Made by a program: the position numbers and the translations under genes. From Combretum micranthum (Eukaryota > Streptophyta > Magnoliopsida > Myrtales > Combretaceae): DNA of 64,000 nt. The stretch lies in contig JAMXBD010000204.1 in NCBI GenBank assembly GCA_024138025.1, forward strand, positions 186,001-250,000. Direction: 5' to 3'. Below, piece after piece: positions 46,353-58,959 of this stretch. Within the stretch, counting starts at the first letter, position 1; every line of letters starts with the position of its first letter. Under the pieces are notes generated by a model. The model was not told where the DNA came from. It saw nothing but the letters and a program-made list of their open reading frames with translations, and did no database searches.

Positions 46353-48125
46353 TGATAAGTCATTTTTACTCTTTATTTTACATAGCATTTTTAGCTCATT
46401 TTGCTAAAAATTCTCGATAAAATCTTACAAATTTATGTTTTTGATAAATAATGTTGTTTTAAAGCTCTTAGAATCCAATGAGTAATCAAGGTGTTTTAAT
46501 TCAAATTTGGAGCAAAAACAACAAGTGAAGTGAAGATTGCAGAAGTCGAGCCTTGAAAAGTCACAGTAGAGACCAAATAAAGGAAGAAAAAAAAAAAAAA
46601 AAGCAAAAATTGGTCTATTGAGCCTTAACTGCAAGCCCTCGACATGACCTTCAACTTCGGTCGAAGTGATCGAGCATTACTTTGAAGAAAATAAATTGTC
46701 GAGCCTAAAAATCAAGCCTTATATCTCAACCATCGATAATTATTTTAACAGACCGATTCTTCATTAGAATTGTCTCGAGCCTCAGCAATACGAGCTTCGA
46801 CTTTCTCAATTTTACCCTTGATAGAGCAAAGGACAAAAACGCATAGTTTACTTTGGAAATTCATAAAGTCAAGCCTGATTTTGCTTAATATGAGTCTCGA
46901 CTAACGAATCATGCACGACCCTCGAGGAGTGTTTTCATAGATCAGATGCGCGCGTAGAAAGTATCACAAATTCTATTATAACGAATCTGCCACGTGTCAA
47001 TAAAGTAGGCCATAATTTCTGTGCCTAGTAGTCTATAAATAAACGTGCAAGCATGCATTGTAAAGTATGTACCAACAGTGTAAATCAATATTAACATAGA
47101 GTATATTTCTGAAGGATTCTTGGGTAAAAGAATTTTCATTTCTTCTTACTTGAGAATTTCTTCTATTTTCTAGGTAAAATCAATTTAATCCAATGTTTGT
47201 AGTTTCTATGAATTTCTGAGCAATTAATTGATTAATCTTTCGAATTTGTTTTATTTCTTCTAATCTGTGCTTATTTTGATAAATGCACGAAGAAATAAAC
47301 ACCTATAGCTTAGGGCTTACGAATCCAATTCCTGATTTAGTTTGATTTCAAATGTGCTTTCAAATTAATTTGATTAGGTGTTTGTAATTAGTGACTTGAA
47401 TTTAAACTTGTGGTTTTTAAAGGAGTGGTGCACTCTTTTAGATCCATGATTGATTTCAATTAGATAGATAGAGAGATCATTTAATTGAATAGATCTGTAG
47501 TGGCTAATGGAGTTGATCTTAACTACCTCCTGCTGAAGAATGGATAAAGACTTTTTGTCACTTGTTTTAAAAGTTCATTGAGTTGTCTTTTCGAAACAAT
47601 GGATTCCTATTCTTTATGCGAGTCTAAACAAAACTTCAGATTACTGGTTTTAGCTAGATCTAGAGCTATTGACTTCGAGAGAAGCTTTAGTGTAAATTAG
47701 AGAATCTAGCAGTATAAACACACAATTTAAACAACTTTTAAAAAGTTTGATGTTCTTAAGAAATTATTCTGATAAAGAATTGGTGAAGTGATCCTGAGTT
47801 GTTGTTTCATAGAAGTTACAGCCTTATTTCTCATTTTACCCATTAAACATTTGTGAATATTTCTAACTTAACATAGTTCCTTTTTCTTTATGTTTTTCTA
47901 AACCTTTCTTTGGTTAGATAATTAATGAGGTTGAGAGTATACTAGCTACCAACCATTCTCTTAGGACTAATCTAAATCACTATCTATGCTACCTTTGATG
48001 GGTGCGCTTGCCCTGTGAGACCGTAGTTATTGTATCTGATTTAGAAAGTATTTATAAATTTGAAAAACTCAGTCAATGATCATTGTGAATTGAAATTCAT
48101 TCAATCTAAAGATTCACACAAACCA
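46353..48125 (+). repeat. 5' LTR of the Athila-like element
   Basis: It runs from TGATAAGTC to CAAACCA, 1773 bp. The words TCGAGCCT / GAGCCTCGAC recur several times in its first 600 bases. It carries the empty form (CTTAGGAC at 47960-47967) of the site that holds a hAT insertion in the 3' LTR. Confidence 0.9.
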
Positions 48126-48132
48126 AGTTTTT

Positions 48133-48149
48133 TGGTGCTGTTGTGAGGA
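48133..48149 (+). other. Primer binding site of Asp-tRNA type, mutated
   Basis: TGGTGCTGTTGTGAGGA lies seven bases after the LTR. Athila-type elements usually have TGGCGCCGTTGCCGGGG here. Most of the differences are C-to-T or G-to-A, as expected from decay of methylated cytosines. Confidence 0.7.
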
Positions 48150-48548
48150 ATGGTGTTGGATTCAATATTATTTTTGAAGCCCAACAGGGCAATAGTGGAA
48201 ATTAATTATCATTGGTTGTTTTAGCTGCTTTAACTTTGTAAATATCTTTTGTATTTATCTATTGAGCTCTGTAAATATCTTTTTTTTTTTATCTAACCTT
48301 CTTTTTGTTATTATATATATATTTGTTTGTTTATTTTCTTTTCTGTACTTTTGCTGTATATATTTCATTGTATATTTTTCTGTTCTATTTTAGTTCTTCA
48401 GTTCTTAAATTCTTTAATTCTTGTATCGTGTATACTTGTTTCTTGTCTTATTAATTATTTATTCTTTTATTCGTTATCCTTTAATTCGTTAATTCTTTGT
48501 ATATATTTTGTTTTCTTCTGATTTATTTCCAAATAAAAATGTAGACAT

Positions 48549-49866
48549 ATGACTAGGAGTCAATCTAAATTCTTGTTTCCGTTTGATCTAGAACCACAAC
48601 GTATAGGTCGAAAAATCAAACACTCAAAAATAGCTGACTACGGTGAAAGCTAGGAGGATAATGAATAGCCTAAGGTAAATCAACCCCGAACTATGATCGA
48701 CTTTTGCAGACCCAACCTAGATGGAGCCAATACTAGCATCAAAAGACCCAAGGTTGCTGCTAACAACTTTGAGATTAAACCTAATATCATTCAAATGGTC
48801 CAATTTGATAGCCTACAGGATGAGGATCCCAATAGCCATCTACAACAGTTTTTGGAGATTTGTGATACATTCAAGATAAATGGTGGTTTGAGGATGCAAT
48901 TAAGTTTAGGTTCTTTCCATTTTCCTTTAGAGGAAACGCAAAAAAAATGGCTGAATGGATTACCAAAGAACTCCATCTCCACTTGGCAGCAAATTGCTGA
49001 GAATTTTATGAGGAAATATTTCCCACCTTCTAGAACAGCCAAGTTGAGAGCTAACATTGCTTCGTTCCACCGGATGGACTTTGAAACATTATATGAAGCT
49101 TTCGAGAGATGGAAAGAGTTACTAGCAAGATACACACACCATGGACTGCCTGAATGGACCCAAGTACAAACATTTTATAATGGATTGAATTATGGGACTA
49201 GGCAATTAATAAATGCAGCTGCTGGAGGAAGTCTGAATTATAAATCCCATGAGAAGTGCTTGAATCTATTTGAAGATATGGCTAATAACCATTATCAATG
49301 GTCATCTACGAAAGCAAAGAAAGAGAGATCAGGAGGAGTTTTTGAAATTGATGCTGCGTCAAATTTGACTGCTAAGATTGAGGCTTTAAGTAGAAAAGTT
49401 GAACATTTGTCTGCTGGGAGAAACTAAGTAAATATGATTGCTAAGTTTCTTGACCAAAACGTTGAAGGAATGACCTCTGAGAGTTGTGAATTTGTGAATA
49501 ATTTTTTTAGCTAAAAGATTGGCCCTTACAGTAATACTTACAATCCTAGTTGGAGGAACCATTCAAATATCCGGTGGAGTAATAGTGATTTTCAAAATCA
49601 ATTGAACCCACCCAATTTTCAGAAACCACCAGTACAAGGGTTAGGAGCTTATCAATGAAACAAACAATCTCTTGAAGATTTAGTTTCCCATTTTATCAAA
49701 GCTTTTGAGCATGGAATACATGTTACCTTGAGAAATAATATTGTTGATATTCATAACTTAGAGAACCAGCTTGGCCAAATTTCCAAAATTCTTTCAATGA
49801 GACCTTCAGGGTCATTACTTTCAAACACTGAGCCCAATCCGCGTAATCCAACGAAGCAAGAATGAT
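48549..49866 (+). pseudogene. Gag of the Athila-like element (Retrotrans_gag), with stops
   Basis: The frame opens at the ATG at 48549 and has two early stops, in the AGCTAGGAG and GAATAGCC words. It is then open from 48693 to 49427 for 244 codons. The core shows FLEICDTFKINGG, a Trp-Leu-Asn-Gly motif, TWQQIAENFMRKYFPPSRTA, the HHGLPEWTQVQTFYNGL block and INAAAGGSLNYKS, all standard for Athila gag. After the stop at 49425-49427 the same frame continues with YNPSWRNHSN, SLEDLVSHFI and LENQLGQISK up to 49866. The capsid fold is nearly complete, but the stops prevent a normal product. Confidence 0.92.
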
Positions 49867-50659
49867 TTCTAGGATGATTATCTTGCATCTTTTGTTTCAC
49901 TTTGTTTTTTATAGATTAATTTAGATGTTTTGAGAGGAGATAGGAAGAATGACAAAATGTTTGATAGGACGAAAGTGGTCATATAACCAAAACCATGTGT
50001 AAAAGATGAATGAAATGGATTATTTTTATTATATTATATGTTTGAATGGAATGGATGATGAATGTCGGTATATATTATTCTGTGAAAATTTTGTGCAGGT
50101 ACAAGTTTTAGTTTCGACAATTTTGAGGTGAATTATAAAAGTCGAGTCTCATCGTTGAGCCCTCCCATTTGAGCCTCGACAATGTTAAATTCTTTTTGTG
50201 AATAAAATAAAATAATTTTAGCCCTTGCATTCTTTAATTCTTTTCAAATAAGCTGTAACTTTGCTTTTAAGTCGAGTGTCGTTTATTCTTTATTTCTTTA
50301 GTCTTAAATAAATAAAATAATATGTTTTGTCGTTTTTTGGCTTAACTCTTAAAAACTTTTAAAAAGAAAAAGACAGTTCACTCTGCACTCAACTTTTTCT
50401 TTGTGCAAGCAGTTAGAAAGTTCGTTTTCTTCTCGGATTTATTAGTTCTATCAAAACCCTAGTTTGTCTCTAATTACTCAAATTGATGATCGCAAAATAG
50501 AAATGTGTATTTCAACTATAAGTAAGTTTGAACTAATGTACATTATCTCTTTCTGCATAACAAATGGCACCAAAATGACAACAAAATCAATTCCAAGTAA
50601 GTTCCCAAGCTCTTGAAAATTTATCTGCCGAGGATAGGGATAGGTTTAATCTATTTTTA
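49867..50659 (+). other. Untranslated stretch between Athila gag and the later ORFs
   Basis: In autonomous elements pol would lie here. Instead there are about 800 non-coding bases. Near 50113-50195 and 50271-50280 the words GTCGAG and GAGCCTCGAC occur, the same phrase that is repeated in the LTR. Confidence 0.65.
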
Positions 50660-53480
50660 TTCTAGAAAAAAATAGTGGAAAAATGTTGTAGTTAATTGGG
50701 GGTTGTTGAGAAATTTTGGGATGGAGGATGACTTTTTAAAATGTTTTGAAGATCCTATATGGAGAAGAGTGTTTGAGATCAAGGAGGAAGTTTATGTTGG
50801 CACTACTTTGGCCTTTATGGCTAGTTTGAGAATGGAAGGGGAAGTGCCTAGCTTAGATAGTGTAGTAAGGTTTTATGCTTTTGGAGAATATAGGGAAGTC
50901 CCAGTGAGGACATTCATCTATGCCATGAGGCTGTATGATGATGAAGGGTATCTAGAGGAACTAGAATTTCAAGAGCTGCCCTTAGAAATACTTTTAGAGA
51001 TTTCAGGAGATTTTTAGAAGAGGAAATTGAAGGCAGATTTGCTTTTTCAAGGACTACAAGGTCTAAGTCTAGAAATAGAAGTGTGCGTATGCTGCACTAC
51101 ATGCTGATTAAGAGCATTTTCTCTAAATTGGAGGGAGGGTCAACAGTTTCTGAAGTAGAGTTGAACTCTATTATTAGCATTGTAAGGGGGATTAAAATAA
51201 ATATAGGATTATTGGTAGCCTGTAGGCTGAAGTATCAAGCCACACTGAATCGCAACGGAATATTCCTTGGTGGGTTGATCACCAGAATTTTGAGAAACTT
51301 AGGAATGTGGCCAAGGTAGGGGCCAACTGATCTAGTTTGTAAGCATAAAGAGCTTCAAAGAAAAGCTTTTAGAGATTGAAAATTAGTAGAAGTAGGTACC
51401 ACAATAGAGCCAAGATTTGACCCTGACCTATTAATTGAGCCCTAACCTTTTCAAGAGTCAACTACACCAGCTGAGCTACAAGGTTTTGAGCCACATCTCC
51501 ACCCTCCACAAGAAGAACCCCCAATAGCACAACCTAAAGCTTCTGCATCGGAAGCTATGCAACAACCCTCTACAGCAAGCTTCCACAGATTGAAAAATGA
51601 AGTTACTAAAATGAATGGAAGGCTTGTTGATTTAGAAAAGAGTACTAAAGAGGGTATGAACGATCTAAAGAAGATGATGTCCAATATCTTAGAAGTAGTC
51701 TCAAAGCTACTTCCACAACCCACAACATCCACATCCTGATGGTAATGATGATGATAATGATGCCAGACCACCATCCCATATACACATACATCAACCATAC
51801 CGTACACTGAAAACCTTGAAACCATAACTCAAATACATTCACCCCCTGTACATACAGAACCATCACAACATTTGGTTGAGTCACCAGCTCATAACACTAC
51901 CGAAGACAATGAAGCCAATTTTCAAACACAACCAATTTTTTTACCTCAACCACCAATAATGGAGACTACAGAATAAGCTCCAATACCTACACCAATAAAG
52001 AGAAAGAGGATAAAGCAACTAGCCATAAAGAGAAGGAGAATGATCCTTCCAGAAGACCTAGAGTTGGATGAAGGTTCAACACAACTGGTTGTATTAGAGA
52101 CAACAGTAGAGCCAGTTTTCGTAGATGCTTCAACTGTTCCTTCAATAGAAGACTCTGATAGTGAACAAAACCTCAAGCTATTGAGTGATTTAGTACAGAA
52201 TGTTGTACAAGATGCTGGGTTGGAAGAGAGAATGGCAGTAGAGGACGGGCCTATTGATGAGGAGTCCAATGAAGCTACCATGACAAAGCAAGAAGGGGAA
52301 GAAATAATAGAGGAAGTAGCACCTCCACAAAAAATAGTCATAGAGCCAGTTTTAGTAGATGCTCTAGATATTTCATATGTTACACCTCTTCAACAAGCAC
52401 CACCTAGGTGTGTAATTTTGGAAATTGTAGCAAGAATGGCTGCTGTAAGGAAAAGGGAGAAAGACATGGATAAAGCACGCTAAGAGAGAATGCATGTAAT
52501 GGAGCAGTGGCAGAAAGAATACAGAGAAAGAGAAGCTCAGAGGCAATCTGAGGATGAAAGATGGTCCAAAGGAATCCCTGAGGAACACACTCCAACATGG
52601 GATAGACTTGAAACTTTCTATCCTCTATGCCTCCAAGTAGAAGCAGCCACAAATCATGAAGGTAGGAGTACTCACATAGAAACCCCTGTGACTCATGATG
52701 TTCTATAGCCACAGCCACCGCCACAGCCACAGCCATAACTCCTTAATTCACCTCAGCAAGATGAGGAAGATTCCCTTACAATAAATGAAATGCTGGAGGC
52801 TTTAAGGAAAGAAAGAAAAAGAAAGATAAGGGAAGACATTGAAATGAGAGTTAATCAATCTCATCAAAGATCAGAGGAGCAGAAGAAAAGAATTTTTCAA
52901 ATGAAGGATGATATCACTGGAGTTGAAGTCGGGAAATTAACAATAGCCATAGAGGCTGAAAGGGAAAAAAAAAGTAAAAGCCCGACTACAATCTTAACCA
53001 TAGCCAATAAATGAATCATCTCAACCAGAAATAATTGAAGCTCTTCAAGGATTGGAAGAGTTGGTTGAAGATGATGAGAGCCAATATGATGATAGTCTCC
53101 TATACAGTGAGGATGAAGAGGAAATGAGAAGAGAAGAAGAAGCTAAGTAGAAGAGATTAGCTTAATTAGAAAGTGATGTTGCCTATGCCCAAAGACTACA
53201 AGAAGAGCTAAATAGAGAAGAAATGGCAGCACAAAAAAAAATAAAGAAATTAGTCCTCCAATAGATCCTACCAGTGAAGCCCTAGAAGTCAAGCCAATAG
53301 AGGTAGAGGTAGGGCTAATGAAAGAGACAAAGGAAGGATTGTTAATAGAGGTAGAGGTAGGATTTATAACAGGGGTAGAAGACAAGGAAGAGGATGAAGG
53401 AGAAGAGACACCTATGAAGACCTTCCTAGGCCAAGAAGAGGAAGATGAAATGAATTTACTAGAAGCTTTAGATATTGGTT
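50660..53480 (+). pseudogene. Athila ORF1-type and charged ORF region, broken
   Basis: Two parts. The first, about 50703-51320, falls in two frames: MEDDFLKCFEDPIWRRVFE, then after a break RMLHYMLIKSIF and NRNGIFLGGLITRILRNLG, which resemble the Athila ORF-1 family. The second, about 51400-53480, is low in complexity and rich in Glu, Lys and Arg, with several short frames: 52040-52483 (acidic, with VEPVFVDAS echoed by IEPVLVDAL), 52490-52708 and 52790-53014, then a Glu-rich C-terminus with YAQRLQEELNREEMAAQ and EEDEMNLLEALDIG. The role of this ORF is unknown. I see no envelope-type membrane segments. Confidence 0.7.
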
Positions 53481-54880
53481 GAGAATGAACCATTAAATAT
53501 TTTTTTTATTGTTTATTCTTTATTTTAATATTCTTGTAATATATATATAGTATTCTTTATTCTTTATTCATTTAATAAAGTGCAGATTCTTGGTTTTTTT
53601 TCATTCTTTATGAATTATCTTTCTTTATGAAATTGCCTTTTGTCCATAACTCCTTCGAGGCTCTGATTGAACATCGATAATAACATATGTTTTGCCAAGT
53701 TCATTATGTTAACAGACTTAAACAGGTCTTAACAAGACAAGTTTAACCCTTGAGCTTACACAGAGAGAAGTTTTCTCCACTTCTCAATTCTTTTAAATAA
53801 AAATTGCTTTGATAAATTGAATCTCCTAGCTATTTATATAGATACAATGTTTAACTTAAGTGTGGGGAGGTTAAGCAAGATGAATGGGTCTAATAAATGA
53901 ATTAATTACATGAATAGAGTATGTACTGATATAGATCAATTTTCCCATGTAAATTCATAAGAACTCAATGAAATGATTAAAATTTGATAAATTTTTTTTT
54001 TCAAAAAATCACTTAGTTAAAAGAATTACGAAGTTGTCTCGAAGCTGAACAATTTTTACTTTGTTTAAATAAATTGATAGTATCCATGTGAAGTAGTTTT
54101 ACTTATTATTTAGTTTAGAATTTTAGAGCTGGAATTGGCTTAAGATCCTTAGTAAGGTTACTCAAATCGTCTTATAAAAGCTTAAATGATTTGTATGTTT
54201 TCCAAATTAATCATTTTGAGAGCCGTTTCAATTTATGGTGAATGTTCAAATAATAATATAACTTGATAATTTTTCCTTGTGCGATTTAGCTAAAAACAAA
54301 ATAAAAAGTTAAAATATAAAATTTGTGCTTAGAATTAGAATAGGCTTAGATTGGTCCCTGAGAAGAGTAACTTCTTGTCCCCTCTTTTAATTTCAAAAGC
54401 CACAAAAAAAAAGCGAAAAATTATAGGCAACACCCCATCCAGAGGTAAAGAAAAGATGCAGGCAACACCTTGTCCCTCTGAAGCTTTGTATAATTAATAA
54501 AATTAAGGAATAAAAAGCACAAACAAGGAAAAAGATTTAAGGGATGAACCGATGTACATGCATTCACTTTAGATTACTCTGCTTAGAGAAATGATTAAAA
54601 AATTATATACTTTTATATATAAGGGGATAAAAGATGATCGAGTTTCTTCTTACTTTGATTGATCTTCTAAATAATTTTTGCTTTGAATTCTTTATTAAAT
54701 AACGAGGGTAAAAGCTGATTTACATAGAAGCCAATTGATTTCTACAAGAGTAAATTTATTTCAGTCTATAAAGATAATTAATTTATTTTTTTTAAAATGC
54801 TAAGATGATTTGCGCGTGAAATATTCAGGTCAAATAAACCATTCACGATTTGTTTTCTTGAATAAGCCTTGTCACCTAAA
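53481..54880 (+). other. 3' internal region of the Athila-like element
   Basis: Non-coding. It contains two GGCAACACC words about 55 bases apart (54427 and 54481) and many AAT-rich stretches. No clear polypurine tract stands before the 3' LTR, and the first 334 bp expected of that LTR are absent, so a deletion probably removed both. Confidence 0.65.
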
Positions 54881-56936
54881 GAAAATACATTGTCGAGCCT
54901 TAAAGTTGAGCCTCATATCTCGACCCTTAATAATTGTTTTGATAGACCGATTCTTCATCAGAATTGTCTCGAGCCTCAGCAATACGAGCCTCGACTTTGT
55001 CAATTTTACCCTCGATAGGGCAATGGAAAAAAAAAAGGCACAGTTTACTTTGAAAATTCCTAAAGTTGAGCCTGATTTTGCTTAATACGAGCATCGACCA
55101 ACGAATCACACGTAACACTCGACAAGTGTTTTCAAAGATCATATGCGCGGGTGGAAAATATCACAAATTCTATTAGAACAAATCTGCTACGTGTTAATAA
55201 AGTAGGCTATACTTTTTATGCCTAGTAGTCATAAATAAACGCGCAAGCGTGCACTGTAAAGTATGTACCAACAGTGTAAATTAGTATGAACTTAGAGTAG
55301 ATTTCTAAAGGATTCTTAGGTAAAAGAATTTCCATTTCTTCTTACTTGAGAATTTCTTCTGTTTTCTAGGTAAAATCAATTTAACCCGATATTTGAGTTT
55401 TTATGAATTTATGAGATTAATTGATTAATTTTTCAAATTTGTTTTATTTCTTCTAATATGTGCTTATTTTGATAAATCCACAGAGAAATAAACTCCTATA
55501 GCTTAGGAATTACGATTCCAATTCCTGATTTAGTTTGATTTCAAATGCGCTTTCAAGTTAATTTCATTGGGTGTTTGTAATTAGTGACTTAACCTTAAAC
55601 TTGTGGTTTTTAAATGAGTGGTGCACTCTCTTATATCCATGATTGATTTCAATTGGATAGATCAAGAGATCATTTAATTGAATAGATATGTGGTTGCTAA
55701 TGGAGTCGAGCTTAACTACTTCTTGTCGAGGAATGGGTGAAGATTTTTTGTCACTTGTTTTAAAAATTCATTGAGTTATCTTTTCGAAACAATGGATTTC
55801 TATTCTTTATGCGGGTCTAATTGAAACTTCAGATTACTGATTTTAGCTAGATCTATAACTACTGACTTCGAGAGAAGCTTTAGTTTAAATTAGAGAATCC
55901 AGCGATATAAACACACATTTCAAATAGCTTTTAAGAAGTTTGTTGTCCTTAAGAAATCATTCTGATAAGGAATTGATGAAGTAATCTAGAGAAGTTGCTT
56001 CATAGAAGTTACAAGCTTATTTCTCATTTTACCCATAACCGTTTGTCAATATTTCTAGCTTAGCATAGTTCTTTTTTCTTTAGGTTTTTCTAAACCTTTC
56101 TTTGGTTAGACAACTAATGAGATTGAGAGTACACTAGCTTCCAACCATTCCCTTGGGACTAGGGCTGCAAACGAGCTGAGCCATTCGCGAGCTACTCGAG
56201 TTCAGCTCGTTTCAAGCCAGGCCCGGCTCAGTTCGTTTAGCTAAACGAACTGAGCTCGAGCTCAATCTCAGGTTCATTTAGCTAAACGAGTCGAGCCTGA
56301 GCTTGTCCTCAAGCTCGCGAGCTGACTCGCGAATAGACTCGTTATAGGCTCGAGAACCAAGCTCGTGAACAAGCTCGTTAAGAGCTCATGAGCCAAGCTC
56401 GTGAACGGGCTCGTTTAATATATATTAATATTGATATTATATTATTAATATATATTAATGTAATTATATAAAATTATTTATATTAATTTAATATTATAAA
56501 TATAATTAAAAAAATAATCATATAAGCTAAACGAGTCGAGCTCAAGCTCATTTAACAAAACGAACCCAAGCTCGAGCTCGGCTCGTTTAGGCTTGTTTAG
56601 CTAAACAAGCCGAGCTTGGGCTTGAAAAAGCTTAATGGGCTCGGGCTCGGGCTCGAGCCTACATATTTCAGGCTTGTTAGAAGCCCGGCTCGGCTCGAGC
56701 CTATTAAAAAATAAATAAGCCTAGCCCGAGCCTGCAAAATCCCGACTCGACCCGACTCATTTACACCCCTACTTGGGACCGACCTAAATCACTATCTATG
56801 TTATATTTGATGGGTGCGCTTGCCCTGTGAGATTGTAGTTATTGAATCTGATTTAGAAAATATTTATAAATTTAAAAACTCGATCAATAATCAATGTGAA
56901 TTAAAATTCATTTAATCCAAACATTCACACAAATTA
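54881..56936 (+). repeat. 3' LTR of the Athila-like element, 5'-truncated, with a hAT insertion
   Basis: It pairs with 46687-48125 from GAAAATACATTGTCGAGCC onward and ends CAAATTA, where the 5' LTR ends CAAACCA. Positions 56160-56771 plus one 8-bp target copy are an insertion. The two LTRs differ at many sites. Confidence 0.9.
56160..56771. mobile_element. Non-autonomous hAT-superfamily element, 612 bp, with 8-bp target duplication
   Basis: CTTGGGAC flanks it at 56152-56159 and 56772-56779. The ends are imperfect inverted repeats: TAGGGCTGCAAACGAG on the left and CTCATTTACACCCCTA on the right, whose complement is TAGGGGTGTAAATGAG. The inside is full of GAGCTCG and TCGAGC words around an AT-rich centre, and it encodes no transposase. 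The uninterrupted site can be read in the sister LTR at 47960-47967. Confidence 0.95.
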
Positions 56937-56941
56937 AGATC

Positions 56942-57349
56942 ATACACACAGATATTTGTTGTCTAACCATGGACATAAATGGTCCACAATACTTCATTAC
57001 CTTCATAGACGATTGTTCACAATATATAATCTCTATTTACTTCATTCCATGGATGAAGCCTTGGATGTCTTTAAAGTTTATAAGGATATAGTAGAGAATC
57101 AATGTTGAAATAGATTAAAATCATGAGATCAGATAGAGGTGGAGAGTACTACGGTAGATACACAAAGAATGGATAAGTACCTAGTCCATTTATGAAGTTT
57201 CTTTAGGAACATGGGATTGTTGCCTAAGATACCATGCCTGGTTCTCTAGATCAGAATGGTATGGCAGAAAGAAGAAACCGAAATTTAATGGACATGGTAA
57301 GAAGTATGAGGAGTAACACAAAAATATCTCAGTTCTTATGGTTTGAAGC
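56942..57349 (+). pseudogene. Copia integrase, first piece
   Basis: It resumes the Copia frame left at 46352: HTDIC (first catalytic Asp), NGPQYFITFIDDCSQY, then after a frame change SDRGGEYY (second Asp), then the PGSLDQNGMAERRNR segment with the catalytic Glu. The DDE residues are present but spread over different frames with stops, so there is no activity. It ends at the GAAGC target site (57345-57349) of the 3.6-kb insertion. Confidence 0.92.
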
Positions 57350-58959
57350 TGTCATGCCCCAAAGGGTACCCTAAATGTAACAATCCGTCGTATATTAAAC
57401 GAGACTTAGGAATCACTACCACAGTCATTCGAAAGTCTTGTATTAGATGCAAGGCGTTCCTTTACAATAATAGAATACTTGTACAATTGGAGATAGATAG
57501 ACTAACTTGATAGAATAAGCATAGAAATACAAACCATAGATATTCAGGATCATTTACAAAATACTAAGGGGCATTCACTTGTAAAAGAATAATCAATCCA
57601 GGTAATAGTTTTTGACAACAACCCGAACGCTTAAGGTTTCCTATGGAAGTTTAGACAAAAGTTAAATATAAACTTCTAGGGGAAACTCCTATTTTTGCTT
57701 TACCTGAGTTGGCTAATTCCTGGGACACAACCATAGGTATGGAAACTGCAAAAAAAAAAAAAAGGTTGTGGGGATATAAGCTACGCTAACTTAGTGAGTA
57801 AACATTTCTAGAATATATATATCCCATAGTTCCATATAATCAAGTTGATTTAAACATCCATATAAAATGCAACAACAACATGGGCATACAAGACATGATC
57901 AACGGGGAATCATATGTTGAATGGATTTATGTCGTCCATTCGGGGTTAGCAGATTAACAAATCCTGCGGCACTACCTTGAATTACTGTTCCGTCTTATGG
58001 CACACGGGCAACCCATTAACTGTACCGTTTTATGGCTTACGGGCAACTTATTTCATTCATATCGTTTATGGATCACGGATAACCATTCATGATTAAATGC
58101 ACCATCTCCATCATGAAGTGATTATGTCCATATTACTTATTAGTCCGAATAGTCATTAATGCAATTTCATAGGTGACCAATCAATATGCAAACACTCATA
58201 ATCATGGCATATGGACATACATCAATTAATCACCCGATTTCGATATACTTAGCACATTTTTCTCAACACATCAAGATAGCATACATAATCCCATAATTAC
58301 CCATCATGCATTTCCAATTTTTTATCTTTGCCTATCATTCTAGTGCAACTACGGGTTACAAGCACAATAAGGAATTGTAAATAGGAAGTATAACTCACTC
58401 AGCCATGGGCTCCGGTCTTTATTGTAATAATCAGAGGGTAAGGAATCCTCCAATTTGAAGTCACCTAAACGAAAGAAATACTCGAATGAGTATTTTAAAT
58501 CATAACTAATTTCAACTTATCAAACAAACTTTTAAGTTCGTAATTTTTGGAGTTAGGGGAAATTCCAACTTAAAACTTGGTCATTTTAACTCGGAATTTC
58601 GCAAATAAACAAATGACTTCCATCTACTTCGAAGATTTATCTAATTCTAGTGTTACTCCTAAGTTTTGAAAACTTTTGGGTCTTGAAAAGTTCGGATAAG
58701 ATCTGATCAGTTGCTAAAAACATGTTTCTGAAATTTTTTTGTGAAAACTTATGTTATTCCTACCATGTATATTAAGTGTACATGCAATATCAACAAAATA
58801 TTATTGCAAAAGATATGTTATGAGCTATCTATATGCATGTTCTGGATTATAGTTGGTTAAAAGGAATTTTTAGAAAACTTTTACTTTGCAAAAATTTCAA
58901 GAATACTTGATTTTAGAAAAACTAGTTTTATTTCTTGAAAATTCATCTTTATCTTTACT

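Larger units (their letters stand above)
46353..56936 (+). mobile_element. Athila-like (Ty3/gypsy) LTR element lacking pol
   Basis: The element is flanked by AGATC on both sides (46348-46352 and 56937-56941). Its 5' LTR is 46353-48125, a mutated primer site follows at 48133-48149, gag is at 48549-49866, a long charged ORF region covers 50660-53480, and the 3' LTR covers 54881-56936. No protease, reverse transcriptase or integrase is seen between gag and the later ORFs, so it depended on another element to move. The words CTTAAGTGTGGGGAGG at about 53854, after the last ORF, resemble a phrase usual in Athila elements. Confidence 0.9.

Noticed and set aside
51451..52341. Long minus-strand frames rich in Ser, Cys, Val and Thr
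   Set aside because: They are shadows of the Glu/Lys-rich + strand ORF of the Athila-like element.
56160..56771. GAGCTCG-rich block first read as a satellite or CpG island
   Set aside because: Its exact 8-bp flanks, inverted ends and the empty site in the sister LTR show that it is a hAT-type element.
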